From contig DDMS01000014.1 of NCBI GenBank assembly GCA_002340765.1, forward strand, positions 1 to 16,756: 16,756 bases of DNA, written 5' to 3'. The notes below the pieces were generated by a model, which worked only from the letters and a program-made list of their open reading frames with translations, made no database searches and was not told the origin of the DNA. The DNA comes from Flavobacteriaceae bacterium UBA2540 (GTDB lineage Bacteria > Bacteroidota > Bacteroidia > Flavobacteriales > Flavobacteriaceae). The position numbers and the translations under genes are program-made. Positions 16,354 through 16,756 of this stretch are shown here, piece by piece; within the stretch, counting starts at the first letter, position 1; each line of letters starts with the position of its first letter.

Positions 16354-16756
16354 TTAATTTGCATTAAAGTAAGAAATAAACAAATCCACAACATAATTAT
16401 AGGATTCAACCCCATTTGGCTGATTGTTGGCTTTCAAATAAGCATCATATCCTTTTTTTATATAAGGTTCAAACGGATTTTGATAGTGTTCCCAAAAATC
16501 AAAACTTTCTTTAAAATCCCTCACAATTCCAGGATTGATGGTTTTCCATAATTCTGAAAAGATTTTAGGATCTCTTTTTCTTAGTTCAGAAATGCAATAC
16601 ACCAATGCCATTCTATAACTTGCGTATTTAAAATAAATATTATCACTAGAATTTGAAGCCAAAAAACCAACAAAATTTGCTTCATTTTCAGCAGCAATTC
16701 CAATTTGATGGGCTATTTCATGACAAGTAGTTGTTGGATAACTTGTCTTAGGTATT
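16354..16756 (-). CDS. DUF3810 family zinc-peptidase-like membrane protein (C-terminal part)
   Basis: Only the C-terminal 134 residues lie in the window; the gene runs off the right edge in frame. A first ATG inside the fragment is not the start, since the frame stays open to the edge and carries the family signature HEIAH (16708-16722), a gluzincin-type zinc motif. About ten residues later comes ENEANFVGF, whose glutamates probably include the third metal ligand. The tail matches, as I recall it, the flavobacterial DUF3810 pattern with NIYFKYASY and a Trp/Tyr-rich C-terminus. Full-length members have N-terminal membrane helices, which are outside the window. Substrate and role are unknown. 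It is on the same strand as the amidohydrolases, 106 bases upstream of the larger one, and may or may not share their transcript. Confidence 0.85.
   Translation of the reverse strand, partial: IPKTSYPTTTCHEIAHQIGIAAENEANFVGFLASNSSDNIYFKYASYRMALVYCISELRKRDPKIFSELWKTINPGIVRDFKESFDFWEHYQNPFEPYIKKGYDAYLKANNQPNGVESYNYVVDLFISYFNAN

Overview
The window is an AT-rich stretch of a Bacteroidota chromosome, most likely from the family Flavobacteriaceae (a marine Polaribacter/Tenacibaculum-like organism is my best guess). Four things point there: promoter elements of the TAnnTTTG type instead of a -35/-10 pair, an OstA-like protein, a DUF3810 family zinc-peptidase-like protein, and the order relA/spoT - fur-like - purA. 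I see no phage, integrase, transposase, CRISPR array, tRNA or rRNA. Most of the window is ordinary housekeeping DNA.

Layout. Positions 1-117 are a leader with a candidate promoter, followed by guaB (IMP dehydrogenase) on the + strand at 118-1590. Every other intact gene is on the - strand. guaB converges on a class III aminotransferase gene (1718-2896), and a large imperfect inverted repeat lies between them. Upstream of the aminotransferase is the ostA-like gene (2938-4524). Both of these genes appear to start with TTG. Next comes about 1.2 kb without an intact gene (4525-5736). It holds a frameshifted relic of a ric/scdA/ytfE iron-sulfur repair gene on the - strand, with scraps of probable + strand coding sequence on both sides. 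Then follow purA (5737-7008), a fur-like regulator (7038-7487), relA/spoT (7560-9797), an M48 membrane protease (9857-11089) and a TrmH/SpoU-type RNA 2'-O-methyltransferase (11094-11879). A candidate promoter for this run lies almost at the methyltransferase start codon. A clear intrinsic terminator (11942-11971) closes the upstream operon, which holds two secreted amidohydrolase-like proteins (11988-13286 and 13290-16247). A DUF3810 gene runs off the right edge (16354-16756).

How the genes fit together. guaB and purA are the two enzymes that split IMP between GMP and AMP synthesis. The enzyme that makes and degrades (p)ppGpp, a known regulator of purine nucleotide synthesis, is two genes upstream of purA. 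OstA-like belongs to outer-envelope lipopolysaccharide transport, and the M48 and DUF3810 proteins are membrane zinc-peptidase types. The amidohydrolase pair is the most unusual intact unit. It contains three amidohydrolase-like domains, and only one keeps the metal-binding HxH motif. I found no convincing new defence or mobile system. The best leads are the amidohydrolase pair, the decayed island at 4525-5736, the inverted repeat at 1609-1705 and the Fur-like protein that lacks its structural CxxC.
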